Origin: an uncultured Paracoccaceae bacterium
GTDB lineage: Bacteria > Pseudomonadota > Alphaproteobacteria > Rhodobacterales > Rhodobacteraceae
Length of the DNA stretch: 64,000 bases
Direction of reading: 5' to 3'
Assembly (NCBI GenBank): GCA_947499715.1
Contig: CANMPL010000009.1
Span: 62,001 to 126,000, forward strand
The translations under genes and the position numbers were made by a program. The notes below the pieces were generated by a model that saw nothing but the letters and a program-made list of their open reading frames with translations, searched no databases and was not told the DNA's origin. Of the stretch, positions 55,613 through 64,000 are shown piece by piece (the first letter of the stretch is position 1; the number at the start of each line of letters is the position of its first letter).

Positions 55613-56833
55613 ATGATTAACAAATTTGGTGTCAAACAATCGCGGCAAGAAGCGGTTGCCGAAGGACGCCGGACCGAACGGGTCCTGCTTGGCTTTGTGG
55701 CCCTGGTGGTTTGCGGCGCGCTTGGTGTCGGCGCAGGCATCCTGACCACGCGCGGCGGAGAACTGAGTTTGCCTTTGACCGCCAGCATCGCGCCGGCTGA
55801 TGGCAACTTAAACCCATCAAATCAAGGCAGCTTGCGCTCTCTTCCACTGAATGAGGCGACCAGCCAATTGGCCGCAGCAGAGGTTCCCGCAGCGGCACCA
55901 ACAGCTGTGACCGCTGACCTTGTGACACGTTCCATCGGGACATTGGTGAATGCACCGTTGGAAGTGCCGGTTGCGCCGAACCTGAAGCCAGAGCCAGTTG
56001 CATTGGAAGAGACGGTCCCTGAAATTGATACCGCAACGCTTTTTTCTTCGGCGACAGGCTTGGCCAACACCGGCTGTGTTGAGGATCTGATGAACTTGGC
56101 GCGCAACACGCGCATCTACTTTCCCTCTGGCGGGCTGACCCCGGACGACGATGGAATGGCAAGAGCGCGGTTGATCGGACAAATCGGTCAGTCATGCCCC
56201 GGTGTCGTCATTCAGGTGCAGGGCCATTCTGACCCTTCGGGCGACCCTGATGTGAACCTGCGACTAAGCCAGCAGCGCGCGCAGATGGTCATTGATCGTA
56301 TCGGCGCATCCGGCGTGAATACCGGCATGTTGCAGGCCATCGGCCTTGGCGACCGTCAGCCGTCGGGCGTGCGCGGCACCGAACCACCTGCGCACTACGA
56401 CCGCCGGGTCGAGTTTTCGGTCGTGATGACCGGTGGTGGGGCAGCGCCAAATACACCGGCCCTTGCAGCCTCTCTTGATCTGCCAAGCTGCGTGACAGAG
56501 CTTGAGCTGGCCAGCCGCCAGATTCAGGTCAAATACGGACCCAATGCAGTGACAGCCGGCGAGGACCAATTGCTGCCGGTCTACCGCTTGGCCGATGCCA
56601 TGGCGGCCTGTCCGGGGACGCGGCTGCGGATCACGGGCCAATTTGCGACAGGGCAAGGCACAGATGAAACGCCCGCAACGGCACGCATCCGCGCCATTGC
56701 GATGATGACCACGCTGGTATCGACAGGCGTCGCGCCAGAGCAGATCCTTGTCTCTGCCCCGTCGTCGCCCACGGTGGTGCCCGGACTGAGTGACCGCCGG
56801 ATCGACATTGACATCGTGTTCGACGACACCTGA
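55613..56833 (+). CDS. OmpA-family protein with duplicated domain
   Basis: 406 residues. One N-terminal helix (VLLGFVALVVCGALGVGAGIL), a Pro/Ala-rich linker, then an OmpA/MotB-like domain (GVVIQVQGHSDPSGDPDVNLRLSQQRA, with NLRLSQQRA as the peptidoglycan-binding core). A second, degraded copy begins with CVTELELASRQIQVKYGP. Probably anchors the inner membrane to peptidoglycan. The start follows an 8-G run. Confidence 0.82.
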   Translation: MINKFGVKQSRQEAVAEGRRTERVLLGFVALVVCGALGVGAGILTTRGGELSLPLTASIAPADGNLNPSNQGSLRSLPLNEATSQLAAAEVPAAAPTAVTADLVTRSIGTLVNAPLEVPVAPNLKPEPVALEETVPEIDTATLFSSATGLANTGCVEDLMNLARNTRIYFPSGGLTPDDDGMARARLIGQIGQSCPGVVIQVQGHSDPSGDPDVNLRLSQQRAQMVIDRIGASGVNTGMLQAIGLGDRQPSGVRGTEPPAHYDRRVEFSVVMTGGGAAPNTPALAASLDLPSCVTELELASRQIQVKYGPNAVTAGEDQLLPVYRLADAMAACPGTRLRITGQFATGQGTDETPATARIRAIAMMTTLVSTGVAPEQILVSAPSSPTVVPGLSDRRIDIDIVFDDT

Positions 56834-56860
56834 GACAACGGACAAACATCAACCCAAACA

Positions 56861-56890
56861 AAAAGGGCCGCCCCGAAGGGCGGCCCTTTT
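56861..56890. terminator. Bidirectional terminator between OmpA-like and rplT
   Basis: AAAAGGGCCGCCC-CGAA-GGGCGGCCCTTTT, a perfect stem with A/T ends. Confidence 0.9.
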
Positions 56891-56910
56891 CGTATCGCTT
56901 ACATGTGGCC

Positions 56911-57270
56911 TTAGGCCATTGCAGCCTGTGCTTTGCTGACGATGGCAGCAAATGCCTCGGGCTCGTTCACGGCGAGATCGGCCAGCACTTTGCGGTCAAC
57001 TTCGATACCGGCCAGTGTCAGGCCGTTGATGAACTTTGAATATGTCAGTGTCTCGTCGATAGACCGGACGCCAGCGTTGATCCGCTGGATCCAGAGCGAG
57101 CGGAAGTTCCGCTTGCGGTTATGACGGTCACGGGTCGCATACTGGTTGGCTTTGTCGACGGCCTGCTTGGCGACCTTGAAGGTCTTGGAGCGGCGATCGT
57201 AATAGCCTTTGGCAGCGTCGAGAACTTTCTTGTGACGACGGTGCGTGACGGTTCCACCTTTAACGCGCAT
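56911..57270 (-). CDS. rplT: 50S ribosomal protein L20
   Basis: 119 residues: [35 protein letters not shown] and [25 protein letters not shown], typical L20. Starts 16 bp after rpmI. Confidence 0.98.
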   Translation of the reverse strand: MRVKGGTVTHRRHKKVLDAAKGYYDRRSKTFKVAKQAVDKANQYATRDRHNRKRNFRSLWIQRINAGVRSIDETLTYSKFINGLTLAGIEVDRKVLADLAVNEPEAFAAIVSKAQAAMA

Positions 57271-57286
57271 GGTTCAAGTCCTCCTA

Positions 57287-57487
57287 TTAGCGTGCGTATG
57301 GCATCATAGGCTTGATGATACCTTCATCAGCCTTTGACAGGGTTGTTGTGCCACGCGCATTGCGCAGGAACTTGTTGGTACGTTTGATCATACCGTGGCG
57401 CTTGCCCGCCTGGGCCGCGACCACACGGCCAGAGGCCGTCACTTTGAACCGCTTTTTGCAGCTCGATTTCGTCTTCATCTTCGGCAT
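57287..57487 (-). CDS. rpmI: 50S ribosomal protein L35
   Basis: 66 residues, [22 protein letters not shown] through [11 protein letters not shown], typical L35. The open frame upstream (to 57592) is not part of the protein. Confidence 0.98.
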   Translation of the reverse strand: MPKMKTKSSCKKRFKVTASGRVVAAQAGKRHGMIKRTNKFLRNARGTTTLSKADEGIIKPMMPYAR

Positions 57488-57609
57488 TTCCGTCTCCATC
57501 TTTTGGGTCGGTGAACGCGCGACTCGGCATGCCATTTCGGCCGGACGCGCGGGTTGAAGCGGTCTCTTAGGGGATGCGGGGTGTTGTGGCAAGGGCGAAG
57601 TTGCCCAAG

Positions 57610-57987
57610 TTACCCCTGCTGCGCCTCGTAAGCCGCAAAGAGATCACTGACAAGCACGCCGTTGATGCGCATGTCGGTCAGATTGACCTCTTGGATATCG
57701 ACACCGGACATATTGGCGCCCCTGATCGTCAATCCCGACAGGTTGGCATTGCTGATCCTGGTTCCTGCCAATGTGACGTTGCTCAGCGTCGCCTCTGACA
57801 GGTTGACGTCATCAAAATCAGCCCGGTGCAGGTTTGTGTCCGAGAACGCTGCCCCTGTCAGCACAGCGAAGAAACGCGCGCCAGAAAGGTTGACCCCATC
57901 AAAATGAGCGCCCGTCATATCCGCGCGATGGTAATGCGTGTTCTGGAGGTTTGGGCCGCTGAATGGATTGTCGTCTGTCATCGTCAT
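57610..57987 (-). CDS. Pentapeptide-repeat protein
   Basis: About 125 residues. Degenerate A(D/N)LxX repeats: [43 protein letters not shown], which form a right-handed quadrilateral beta-helix. Start ATG 57987 or 57981. Role unknown. It lies just after a small membrane-protein gene. Confidence 0.83.
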   Translation of the reverse strand: MTMTDDNPFSGPNLQNTHYHRADMTGAHFDGVNLSGARFFAVLTGAAFSDTNLHRADFDDVNLSEATLSNVTLAGTRISNANLSGLTIRGANMSGVDIQEVNLTDMRINGVLVSDLFAAYEAQQG

Positions 57988-58009
57988 ATCCAATGCTGCG
58001 GTTGCTGGC

Positions 58010-58234
58010 CTAACTTGTGTAGCGACCAATCACCCGCACGACCACATCGGGGATCGTGTCAAAGCCATAGGCCATCGGGCGTTGCTGCACCGCATAACCA
58101 ATCATCAACCCACCAATGATGAACAAATAGGCTGGCAGCCGCGGGGCGCGGCCATCCAGCAGGGCGCTAAAAATGGCAGGGATGGCCAAAACGGCCATCG
58201 CCAAGCCAGCGACGAAAAACAGATCGGGATCCAT
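58010..58234 (-). CDS. Small membrane protein, hypothetical
   Basis: 74 residues with two helices (LFFVAGLAMAVLAIPAIFSALL and AYLFIIGGLMIGYAVQQ). Located between pyk and the pentapeptide-repeat gene on the same strand. No family recognised. Confidence 0.7.
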   Translation of the reverse strand: MDPDLFFVAGLAMAVLAIPAIFSALLDGRAPRLPAYLFIIGGLMIGYAVQQRPMAYGFDTIPDVVVRVIGRYTS

Positions 58235-58268
58235 ACCACACCTTTAGATCAACGAAGTTGAAATAGGC

Positions 58269-59717
58269 TTACTCTGGATCGGCTGCGTAAATCAATCGTT
58301 CGGCACAGGGCGCAACGCGCAGGATATTGGTGGACCCCGGCGTGTTGAACGGCACACCCGCAGTGATGACGATCAGGTCTTTCTCTGTCGCCATCTTCTG
58401 TTCTAGCGTGGCGCGCACAGCAGCGATCACGGCGTCCTTAAACCGGTCAACCGGCCCCGTAACGACGCAATTGGTGCCCCAGGTCAGGCAAAGGCGGCGC
58501 GCGGTGCTGGTATAGTTGGTCAGCGCCACAATCGGTACGCGCGGACGTTCGCGCGCAACCAAGGACGCGGTTGTCCCCGACTGCGAAAAGCAGCAAATCG
58601 CTTTGATCTCTGTCGTTTCGGCGATTTCACGCGCTGCGGCCACAATGCCGTCTGCGACAGAGTTGCGCTTGGCGTGCCGCGAGGCTTCGATGATTTCGGT
58701 ATAGGTCGGATCGCCCTCTACTTCGCGGGCGACGTTGTCCATGGTGGTCACAGCCTCGATCGGGAAATCACCGGCGGCACTTTCAGCGGACAGCATCACG
58801 GCATCCGCACCTTCGTAGATTGCAGCAGCGACGTCAGAGACTTCGGCACGGGTCGGCATCGGCGATTCAATCATCGATTCGAGCATCTGCGTCGCAACGA
58901 TGACCGGCTTGGCCGCCGCGCGGCACTTGCGCACCAACTGCTTTTGGATAGGTGGGACGTTTTGCACCGGCAGTTCCACGCCCAGATCGCCGCGGGCGAC
59001 CATGATGCCATCGCTGACGGCCAGAATGTCGTCAAACGCCTTAACCGCCGCGGGCTTTTCGATCTTGGACAGGATCGCCGCGCGGCCTTTGCAAAGCTTG
59101 CGCGCCTCTTCCACGTCGGCGGGGCGTTGCACAAAGGACAGCGCCAGCCAGTCCACGCCAAGGTCACAGACAAAATCTAGGTCCTTGCGGTCCTTTTCGG
59201 ACAGGGCGGCCAAGGGCAGCACAACGTCTGGCACGTTCACGCCCTTGCGGTTGGAAATGGTTCCGCCAACGAGCACCTCGCAATCGGCAAAGTCAGCGCC
59301 GCATTCCTTGACGCGCAGCTTGATCTTGCCGTCATTCACCAAAAGATGCGAGCCGGGCTCGAGCGCGTCGAAAATCTCTTTATGGGGTAGCTGAACGCGG
59401 CTGGCGTCACCGGGCGCATCCTTGAGGTCCAGCCGGAACGATGCGCCAACTTCAAGATCTTCACCGTCGTCATTGGCGAAAACGCCGACCCGCAGCTTTG
59501 GCCCCTGCAGGTCAGCAAGGATCCCGATGGGGCTGTTGAGGTCTTTTTCAATTTGGCGAATGATCTCGTGGCGGGCGCGGATTTCGGCGTGGTCGCCGTG
59601 GCTCATGTTCAGGCGGAACACGTCGGCACCGGCCTCGTGCAGTTTGCGGATCATGTCGTAGTCGTTTGATGCCGGGCCAAGCGTGGCCGTGATCTTGACG
59701 TTGCGGTGGCGTCTCAT
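58269..59717 (-). CDS. pyk: Pyruvate kinase
   Basis: 482 residues. TIM-barrel motifs VKITATLGPASNDYDMI, the signature ILSKIEKPAAVK (catalytic Lys), VARGDLGVELPV and CFSQSGTTASLVARERP (C-terminal domain). Produces pyruvate and ATP from phosphoenolpyruvate. ATG at 59717 starts MRRHRNVKI; the frame upstream lacks homology. Confidence 0.97.
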   Translation of the reverse strand: MRRHRNVKITATLGPASNDYDMIRKLHEAGADVFRLNMSHGDHAEIRARHEIIRQIEKDLNSPIGILADLQGPKLRVGVFANDDGEDLEVGASFRLDLKDAPGDASRVQLPHKEIFDALEPGSHLLVNDGKIKLRVKECGADFADCEVLVGGTISNRKGVNVPDVVLPLAALSEKDRKDLDFVCDLGVDWLALSFVQRPADVEEARKLCKGRAAILSKIEKPAAVKAFDDILAVSDGIMVARGDLGVELPVQNVPPIQKQLVRKCRAAAKPVIVATQMLESMIESPMPTRAEVSDVAAAIYEGADAVMLSAESAAGDFPIEAVTTMDNVAREVEGDPTYTEIIEASRHAKRNSVADGIVAAAREIAETTEIKAICCFSQSGTTASLVARERPRVPIVALTNYTSTARRLCLTWGTNCVVTGPVDRFKDAVIAAVRATLEQKMATEKDLIVITAGVPFNTPGSTNILRVAPCAERLIYAADPE

Positions 59718-59853
59718 GGGGTCATCCTTCAAGGTCTTTGCAGCCAACGATGGGAGGATCGTTAGCGGTAACGAAAAAGTCGCGTCCTTATTGCGCAATT
59801 CCATTCCGGTCACAACTGGCCTAAATGCGGTTACGGAATAATGACGGGTTCTT

Positions 59854-60588
59854 ATGACACACGATGCCTATGAAATCAGCGGTGCAGCGCGCACGGGCCG
59901 CTGGTTAATCACTTGCGATCATGCCAGCAACCGCGTGCCGGATTGGGTCGCGGGTGGCGATTTAGGACTGCCCCAGACGGATATGGAACGTCATATTGCC
60001 TATGATGTCGGTGCCGCTGGCGTGTCCTTGGCGCTGGCCGAGGCTTTGGACGGCCCCGCTATTCTGTCTCGGTTTTCGCGGCTGGTGATTGATCCCAATC
60101 GTGGCCCTGATGATCCCACGCGCCTGATGCGGCTTTATGACGGCACGATCATCCCCGCCAACGCCTATGCCGATGCGCAGGAAAAGGCGCGCCGCGTGCA
60201 GGGACTATATGATCCCTACCATGCGGCGCTGGCTGATTTGGCCGCGCGGCCAGACAAGGTGATCTGCGCAATCCACAGCTTTACCCCGCAGCTGCGCGGC
60301 CGACCGCCGCGCCCCTGGGAAGTTGGCGTGCTTTATGCAGGTGACGACCGCCTTGCTCGCCCCCTGATCGACGCCTGCCGCGCACAGGGCTGGGTCACTG
60401 GTGATAATGAACCCTACCTAGGCCATTTGCCCGGCGACAGCATCGACCGCCACGCGCTGGCAGACGGGCGGCCAAATGTGCTGATCGAGTTGCGCAATGA
60501 TCTGATTGCAGACGCCGCAGGACAAACCCTTTGGGCCCAGCGCCTTGCCCCTATATTGGAACAGATATTGGCCGACACCGGCCTGTGA
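59854..60588 (+). CDS. N-formylglutamate amidohydrolase
   Basis: 244 residues. Domain motifs CDHASNRVPDWV, SRFSRLVIDPNRG, IHSFTPQLRGRPPRPWEVGV and LIELRNDLIAD match the N-formylglutamate deformylase family (histidine or related catabolism). The gene starts a two-gene plus-strand unit with the DUF1244 gene. Confidence 0.92.
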   Translation: MTHDAYEISGAARTGRWLITCDHASNRVPDWVAGGDLGLPQTDMERHIAYDVGAAGVSLALAEALDGPAILSRFSRLVIDPNRGPDDPTRLMRLYDGTIIPANAYADAQEKARRVQGLYDPYHAALADLAARPDKVICAIHSFTPQLRGRPPRPWEVGVLYAGDDRLARPLIDACRAQGWVTGDNEPYLGHLPGDSIDRHALADGRPNVLIELRNDLIADAAGQTLWAQRLAPILEQILADTGL

Positions 60589-60602
60589 CAGGAGTAGATA
60601 CA

Positions 60603-60902
60603 ATGGATGACCAAACCCGGATCGAGATCGAAGCCGCCGCCTTTCGCCGTCTGCAGCAGCACCTGATGCAAGACCGGCCCGACGCGCAGAACATCGATAT
60701 GATGAACCTTGCGGGGTTTTGCCGGAACTGCCTGTCGCGCTGGTATCAAGAGGCCGCGAATGAACGCGGCATCGAGATGTCAAAGGACGAGGGGCGAGAG
60801 GCGTTTTATGGCATGCCCTTTGCCGATTGGAAGGCAAAGCACCAGACCGAGGCCAGTGACGCCGCCAAAGCCGCTTTTTCCGAAAGCCACCCCAAGGGCT
60901 AA
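60603..60902 (+). CDS. DUF1244 family protein
   Basis: 99 residues with the family motif DMMNLAGFCRNCLSRWYQEAANERGIEMSKDE, including the FCRNC cysteine pair. A conserved small protein of unknown function. Its stop overlaps the LolA-like stop (CTAA). Confidence 0.94.
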   Translation: MDDQTRIEIEAAAFRRLQQHLMQDRPDAQNIDMMNLAGFCRNCLSRWYQEAANERGIEMSKDEGREAFYGMPFADWKAKHQTEASDAAKAAFSESHPKG

Positions 60903-61507
60903 CCGCGTCGTTCAGTCTCTGCCAGAATGTTGAACTTGATATCGCTGATGGACCCGCCTGATTTCAGGTCGTTCAGGATCACAGTGGTCGTGGCGCCGAC
61001 GTCATCGGTGACGATCCACTGACGCAGCTCTACCGGGTTGCCGGTAAAGACCATCTGGATATTGCCGTACTGCGGATTGTCGGGGTCCTGCGCGGTAATT
61101 GTTGTTGTCGTCCCGTCGCTGGTATGGCCGGTGACCATCCGCGCACGGCCCAGATCAACATTGCGTTCCAGAATGATCTTGAGCGGGGTGCGGTTCAGCG
61201 GATAACGCTCTGGCCCGGTGTTGGACCGCGGATCAAAGATCGCGACGGATCCGCCGCCGGCCATCACAAGGCTATTGTCAGGCGGGTTGTATTCAAACCG
61301 GATCCGGCCGGGCCGCTTGATAAAGATCTGCCCCGTCGACAGGGTGCCATCCCCGTTAATCTGCGTGAAACCACCCTGCGCGGTTTGCAACTGGTTCAGG
61401 TAATTTGAAACCTCTCCCAATGAAAGCTGCTGCGCTTGTGCTTGTCCGGCAGCCGCCACCAAAGCGGTTGCGGCGGCCCCGGCCATGAAATTGCGTCGTG
61501 TTGTCAT
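60899..61507 (-). CDS. lolA: Outer-membrane lipoprotein carrier LolA-like protein
   Basis: 202 residues. RR-type signal (MTTRRNFMAGAAATALVAAA) and the LolA fold (GGFTQINGDGTLSTGQIFIKRPGRIRFEYNPP, LKSGGSISDIKFNI). LolA carries lipoproteins across the periplasm. AGGT lies 6 bp before the ATG; a GTG at 61516 is possible. The twin-arginine signal is atypical for LolA. Confidence 0.87.
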   Translation of the reverse strand: MTTRRNFMAGAAATALVAAAGQAQAQQLSLGEVSNYLNQLQTAQGGFTQINGDGTLSTGQIFIKRPGRIRFEYNPPDNSLVMAGGGSVAIFDPRSNTGPERYPLNRTPLKIILERNVDLGRARMVTGHTSDGTTTTITAQDPDNPQYGNIQMVFTGNPVELRQWIVTDDVGATTTVILNDLKSGGSISDIKFNILAETERRG

Positions 61508-61690
61508 GTCGTTCACCTGACTTGTCGTCCTCTGCGTGCTTGATGCACCTTAGCGATATGGGGACACAACAGCCGAATGTCCCGTGCTAAGCGATAACAT
61601 GCTGGTGTGAGCCGATGACGCGCGGCGGGTTTCGGTGTACTGCGCAGGCAAATGATCCGATTGTGCCCAACGCTGCCTTTTGCACCAACG

Positions 61691-62599
61691 TCAGATCATT
61701 CGACTGTTCTGAAAAACGCGGGTCAGAAATTTGATTTGCTGATTGACCGCCAAGTCGAACGCGGCGCTGGCTTTCCAAAGCAAGCCAAAGTGCCCGCCGT
61801 CTATTTCAACAAACTCTTTATCACCCGCAAGACGGTCGAAAACGGCGCGTTGTATGTCCGGGTTACAATGCACCATCTCATCGTTGCGCCCGACCATCAT
61901 TTGGACTGGCATCGTCAGATAAGGCGCCGTGACGTAAGGATTACAAGCAACCGGCGTGTCTGGAATGACCCGCGTAGCCCAGTTCTCCCATCTGGTGCCA
62001 TGCTGGCCACCATGTTCAATGAACCATCGAAAGGCTTGGATTGGCGTTAGTAGTGACGGATTGTTCAGCTGATCGGGCGAGACGACGGGCATCGGGCCCA
62101 CGGTTTGTTCCGGTCCGCCAGACACGTCGCCCTGCGCGAAGATCTCTTTCATGATTTCGAGGGCACCATCGTCAGTAAGCCCTTGTGGAAACGCCGCGCC
62201 ACAAACCGGTATCTGGGCGACGATGGCTGCAATGTCGTCGATCAAAGCACCCGCAACCAAGGCAAGGCCTGCAGAATAACTGTCACCCCACAGTGCAATT
62301 GGGTTGTCAGGCTGCTTTTCCCGCAAGAATGCCACGGCATCCCGATAGCCGCGCGCTTGCACCCAAGGATTTATTTCCTGCCGAGGCGTGCCATCGCTTC
62401 GCCCAAAGTTCCTGTGATCGTAGAGCAGGACATCAAAGCCAGCCGCAAAGATGGCTTCGGCATAGCTGTCAACGACCATGGTGATTGTCGCGGTTGTACC
62501 GTGGGTCATGATGACTGTCGGTTTCGGGCCGTCAGGTTGGCAATAGTGACGCCCTCGGAGATCTGCCCCTTCTGAGTTGAAACTCACGTCATCATACAC
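61691..62599 (-). CDS. Alpha/beta hydrolase
   Basis: 302 residues. Oxyanion region MTHGTTATI, nucleophile Ser107 in GDSYSAG (last position Ser109 in place of the common Gly), aspartate in GRNDEMVH and catalytic His in DGGHFGLL. A dienelactone-hydrolase/X-Pro-type hydrolase fold of unknown substrate. Start chosen at GTG 62599, preceded by AAGGAG at 7 bp; the longer open frame has no homology. It follows the AraC gene on the same strand. Confidence 0.85.
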   Translation of the reverse strand: MYDDVSFNSEGADLRGRHYCQPDGPKPTVIMTHGTTATITMVVDSYAEAIFAAGFDVLLYDHRNFGRSDGTPRQEINPWVQARGYRDAVAFLREKQPDNPIALWGDSYSAGLALVAGALIDDIAAIVAQIPVCGAAFPQGLTDDGALEIMKEIFAQGDVSGGPEQTVGPMPVVSPDQLNNPSLLTPIQAFRWFIEHGGQHGTRWENWATRVIPDTPVACNPYVTAPYLTMPVQMMVGRNDEMVHCNPDIQRAVFDRLAGDKEFVEIDGGHFGLLWKASAAFDLAVNQQIKFLTRVFQNSRMI

Positions 62600-62813
62600 A
62601 AAGCAACTCCTTACCAATCGTGTTACCCTAGGGGTGCGATCTCTATGCACCAAGCGATTTCTCGGAAGGCTGCAGTGACCCGTGTCATGCGACGTGGCGC
62701 TTTTTCCGCAAAGATGGCTTCGATATGGGATGCGGCGAACGTCTAACGAGAGCCCCGTCAGCAAACACCGGCAAAGCCGCGAAGGTCAGCGTCAACGCGC
62801 GCTGGGCAAGGGG

Positions 62814-63830
62814 TCATGTCCTGTCGGACTTGTTTTTCTTGCGCCACATCGTTGGTGTGCGTCCCGTGACCCGCGAGAATTCTCTGTTGAAGTTGGATTT
62901 TGTCGCAAACCCCGCGGTGAGTGAGACCTCGAGCACCGATTTGTCCGTTTCATTGAGAAGCACGCAGGCTTCCTGAATGCGGAAATCGTTCACATATTGC
63001 GACACGCTTTTGCCGCGCACGCGGTTGATCGCGTTTGAAACCTGACGATCCGGCAGGCCAAGTCGGCGGGCAAGGCGACGCAGGCTCAGGTCTTCGTCCC
63101 GGTGCAGCCCTTCTTTTCTGAAAATATCCTCCAGCCGGTCAAGGATGTCACCGTCCTGTTCAGTGGGCCGGGGCGACGCGGTGGCGCTTTCCTCTTTGGG
63201 TTCAGACAGTGTCGCGGCGCGTCCAAATGATGCGGCCACCCCGATCAGAAGAACGAATGCTGTCTGAACAAAGGTCAGGACCAGCCCCGCGTTGCGCCCT
63301 TCATTTCGGATAAAGTCGAAGATCAGGAAGACGTCCGTTAGCCCTGATGCAACCAAGGCCGCCCCTGTCAGGCACATCGCCAAACGGATTTCGCGCGTAT
63401 CGCTGATTGGCGACAGCGACAGGGCATCTGCGCCCTTCCACCACAACCCCAGCAGGAGTAAACCAAATCCAAGATAGGTCATCAGGATCAGCAAGTCTGG
63501 GATAAACGGGAGCACTGCAAAGGCGATCCAGTTGAGTGCGATCACGGCAAGCGGCCACAACTTGCGCCCGGTTTGGCGGCCAGCAAGTGCTGCATAGGAT
63601 AAGTAAGCAACAGCAGGCAAAACAGGTGCCAGCAAGATCAGGTAGGGCGCCACGCCTGCGATCTCGTATCCCCAACGCAGCGTCACCAAAAGCGACTGCA
63701 CCGCATAAAGCCCGACTAGGCCTGCGAACAGCTGATGGGCGCGCAGCGTCATGTCGCGGGTCAGCACGATCCGGCAGAGCAAGAGCACCAGAAACAAGGT
63801 GGCAAACAAGGGCAAAGGCACAAACAGCAT
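62814..63830 (-). CDS. Membrane-anchored AraC-family regulator
   Basis: 338 residues. Six to seven hydrophobic helices fill the first 210 residues (PLPLFATLFLVLLLCRIVL and following), then a linker, then a C-terminal AraC HTH (LRRLARRLGLPDRQVSNAI, VLEVSLTAGFATKSNFNREFSRVTGRTP). This resembles the YfiF-like 'AraC with membrane sensor' proteins. TTG at 63878 is another possible start. It is divergent from the gene at 63979, with tandem palindromes between. Confidence 0.87.
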   Translation of the reverse strand: MLFVPLPLFATLFLVLLLCRIVLTRDMTLRAHQLFAGLVGLYAVQSLLVTLRWGYEIAGVAPYLILLAPVLPAVAYLSYAALAGRQTGRKLWPLAVIALNWIAFAVLPFIPDLLILMTYLGFGLLLLGLWWKGADALSLSPISDTREIRLAMCLTGAALVASGLTDVFLIFDFIRNEGRNAGLVLTFVQTAFVLLIGVAASFGRAATLSEPKEESATASPRPTEQDGDILDRLEDIFRKEGLHRDEDLSLRRLARRLGLPDRQVSNAINRVRGKSVSQYVNDFRIQEACVLLNETDKSVLEVSLTAGFATKSNFNREFSRVTGRTPTMWRKKNKSDRT

Positions 63831-63872
63831 GAACGCGGTGGCTTTCGAGGTGGCTATCGCTGCGACATTTAT

Positions 63873-63912
63873 CCTCAAACGCGTTTCAGGACGACCTCAA
63901 ACGCGTTTGAGG
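63873..63912. promoter_or_regulatory. Two tandem 18-bp palindromic operators
   Basis: CCTCAAACGCGTTTCAGG (63873-63890, one mismatch) and CCTCAAACGCGTTTGAGG (63895-63912, perfect), 22 bp start to start. In the divergent region between the AraC regulator and the gene at 63979. Confidence 0.7.
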
Positions 63913-63978
63913 ACGCCTGCGACCTGCAATTCCCGCAAAACCGGGGCATCGCCAATCTGACAAACAAGGAGAAACCCG

Positions 63979-64000
63979 ATGTCGCGATATAGAACCTTCG
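63979..64000 (+). CDS. Start of a gene cut by the window end
   Basis: ATG at 63979 with AAGGAG 7 bp upstream, reading MSRYRTF before the window ends. Divergent from the AraC regulator, which probably controls it. Product unknown. Confidence 0.6.

Overview
The window looks like chromosomal DNA from a marine alphaproteobacterium of the Rhodobacteraceae (Roseobacter group). I base this on high G+C, FtsE/FtsX followed by an acyltransferase, a TIGR02302-type protein, the PhyR-NepR-EcfG stress locus, CtrA-type TTAA-N7-TTAA boxes, a Frc-type sugar ABC importer, COQ9 beside rpsU, and a PyrB/pseudo-PyrC pair. No rRNA, tRNA, CRISPR array, complete insertion sequence or prophage was seen. The species cannot be named from sequence alone.

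Layout. 1-12 kb: ftsE-ftsX-acyltransferase, a zinc-ribbon membrane protein, the argH / lipoprotein / DUF2834 / lysA / TIGR02302 run, a thioredoxin, a Kef-type antiporter and YqgE. 12-24 kb: a DsbD-N-like protein, an RND pump with its adaptor, moaB with an unusual uracil-DNA glycosylase, then pyrB, two small membrane proteins, a pyrC-like gene that has lost key metal ligands, plsY and a DUF805 protein. 24.3-31.4 kb: a looser, accessory-looking stretch with a WYL regulator facing a three-gene cassette of NIF3/CutA-like small proteins, a 5'-truncated AraC gene fused back-to-back to a YdhR-like gene, a long inverted repeat, and two methyltransferases facing an HxlR regulator. 31.4-36.3 kb: DUF4956 + VTC polyphosphate polymerase + two secreted proteins (one with long poly-aspartate runs), convergent with a NarX/NarL-type two-component pair. 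36.4-40.9 kb: frcA-frcC-frcB with a divergent ROK regulator.

41-50 kb: COQ9, rpsU, a peroxiredoxin-like protein, an Lrp regulator facing alanine dehydrogenase, and the general stress response locus phyR / nepR-ecfG-sensor kinase. Just after the kinase lies a 52-residue membrane-protein gene whose upstream DNA has an exact EcfG promoter (GGAAC-N16-CGTT) overlapped by two tandem CtrA boxes. I consider this the most striking regulatory arrangement in the window. 50-64 kb: housekeeping genes (pheS/pheT split by small genes, rplT-rpmI, pyk), an OmpA-like protein, N-formylglutamate amidohydrolase, DUF1244, LolA, an alpha/beta hydrolase and a membrane-anchored AraC regulator with tandem palindromic operators facing a gene cut by the window end.

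Gene density is high and many neighbours overlap by ATGA or TGATG, so most same-strand runs are probably operons. Several starts use TTG or GTG; where a Shine-Dalgarno sequence decided the start this is stated.
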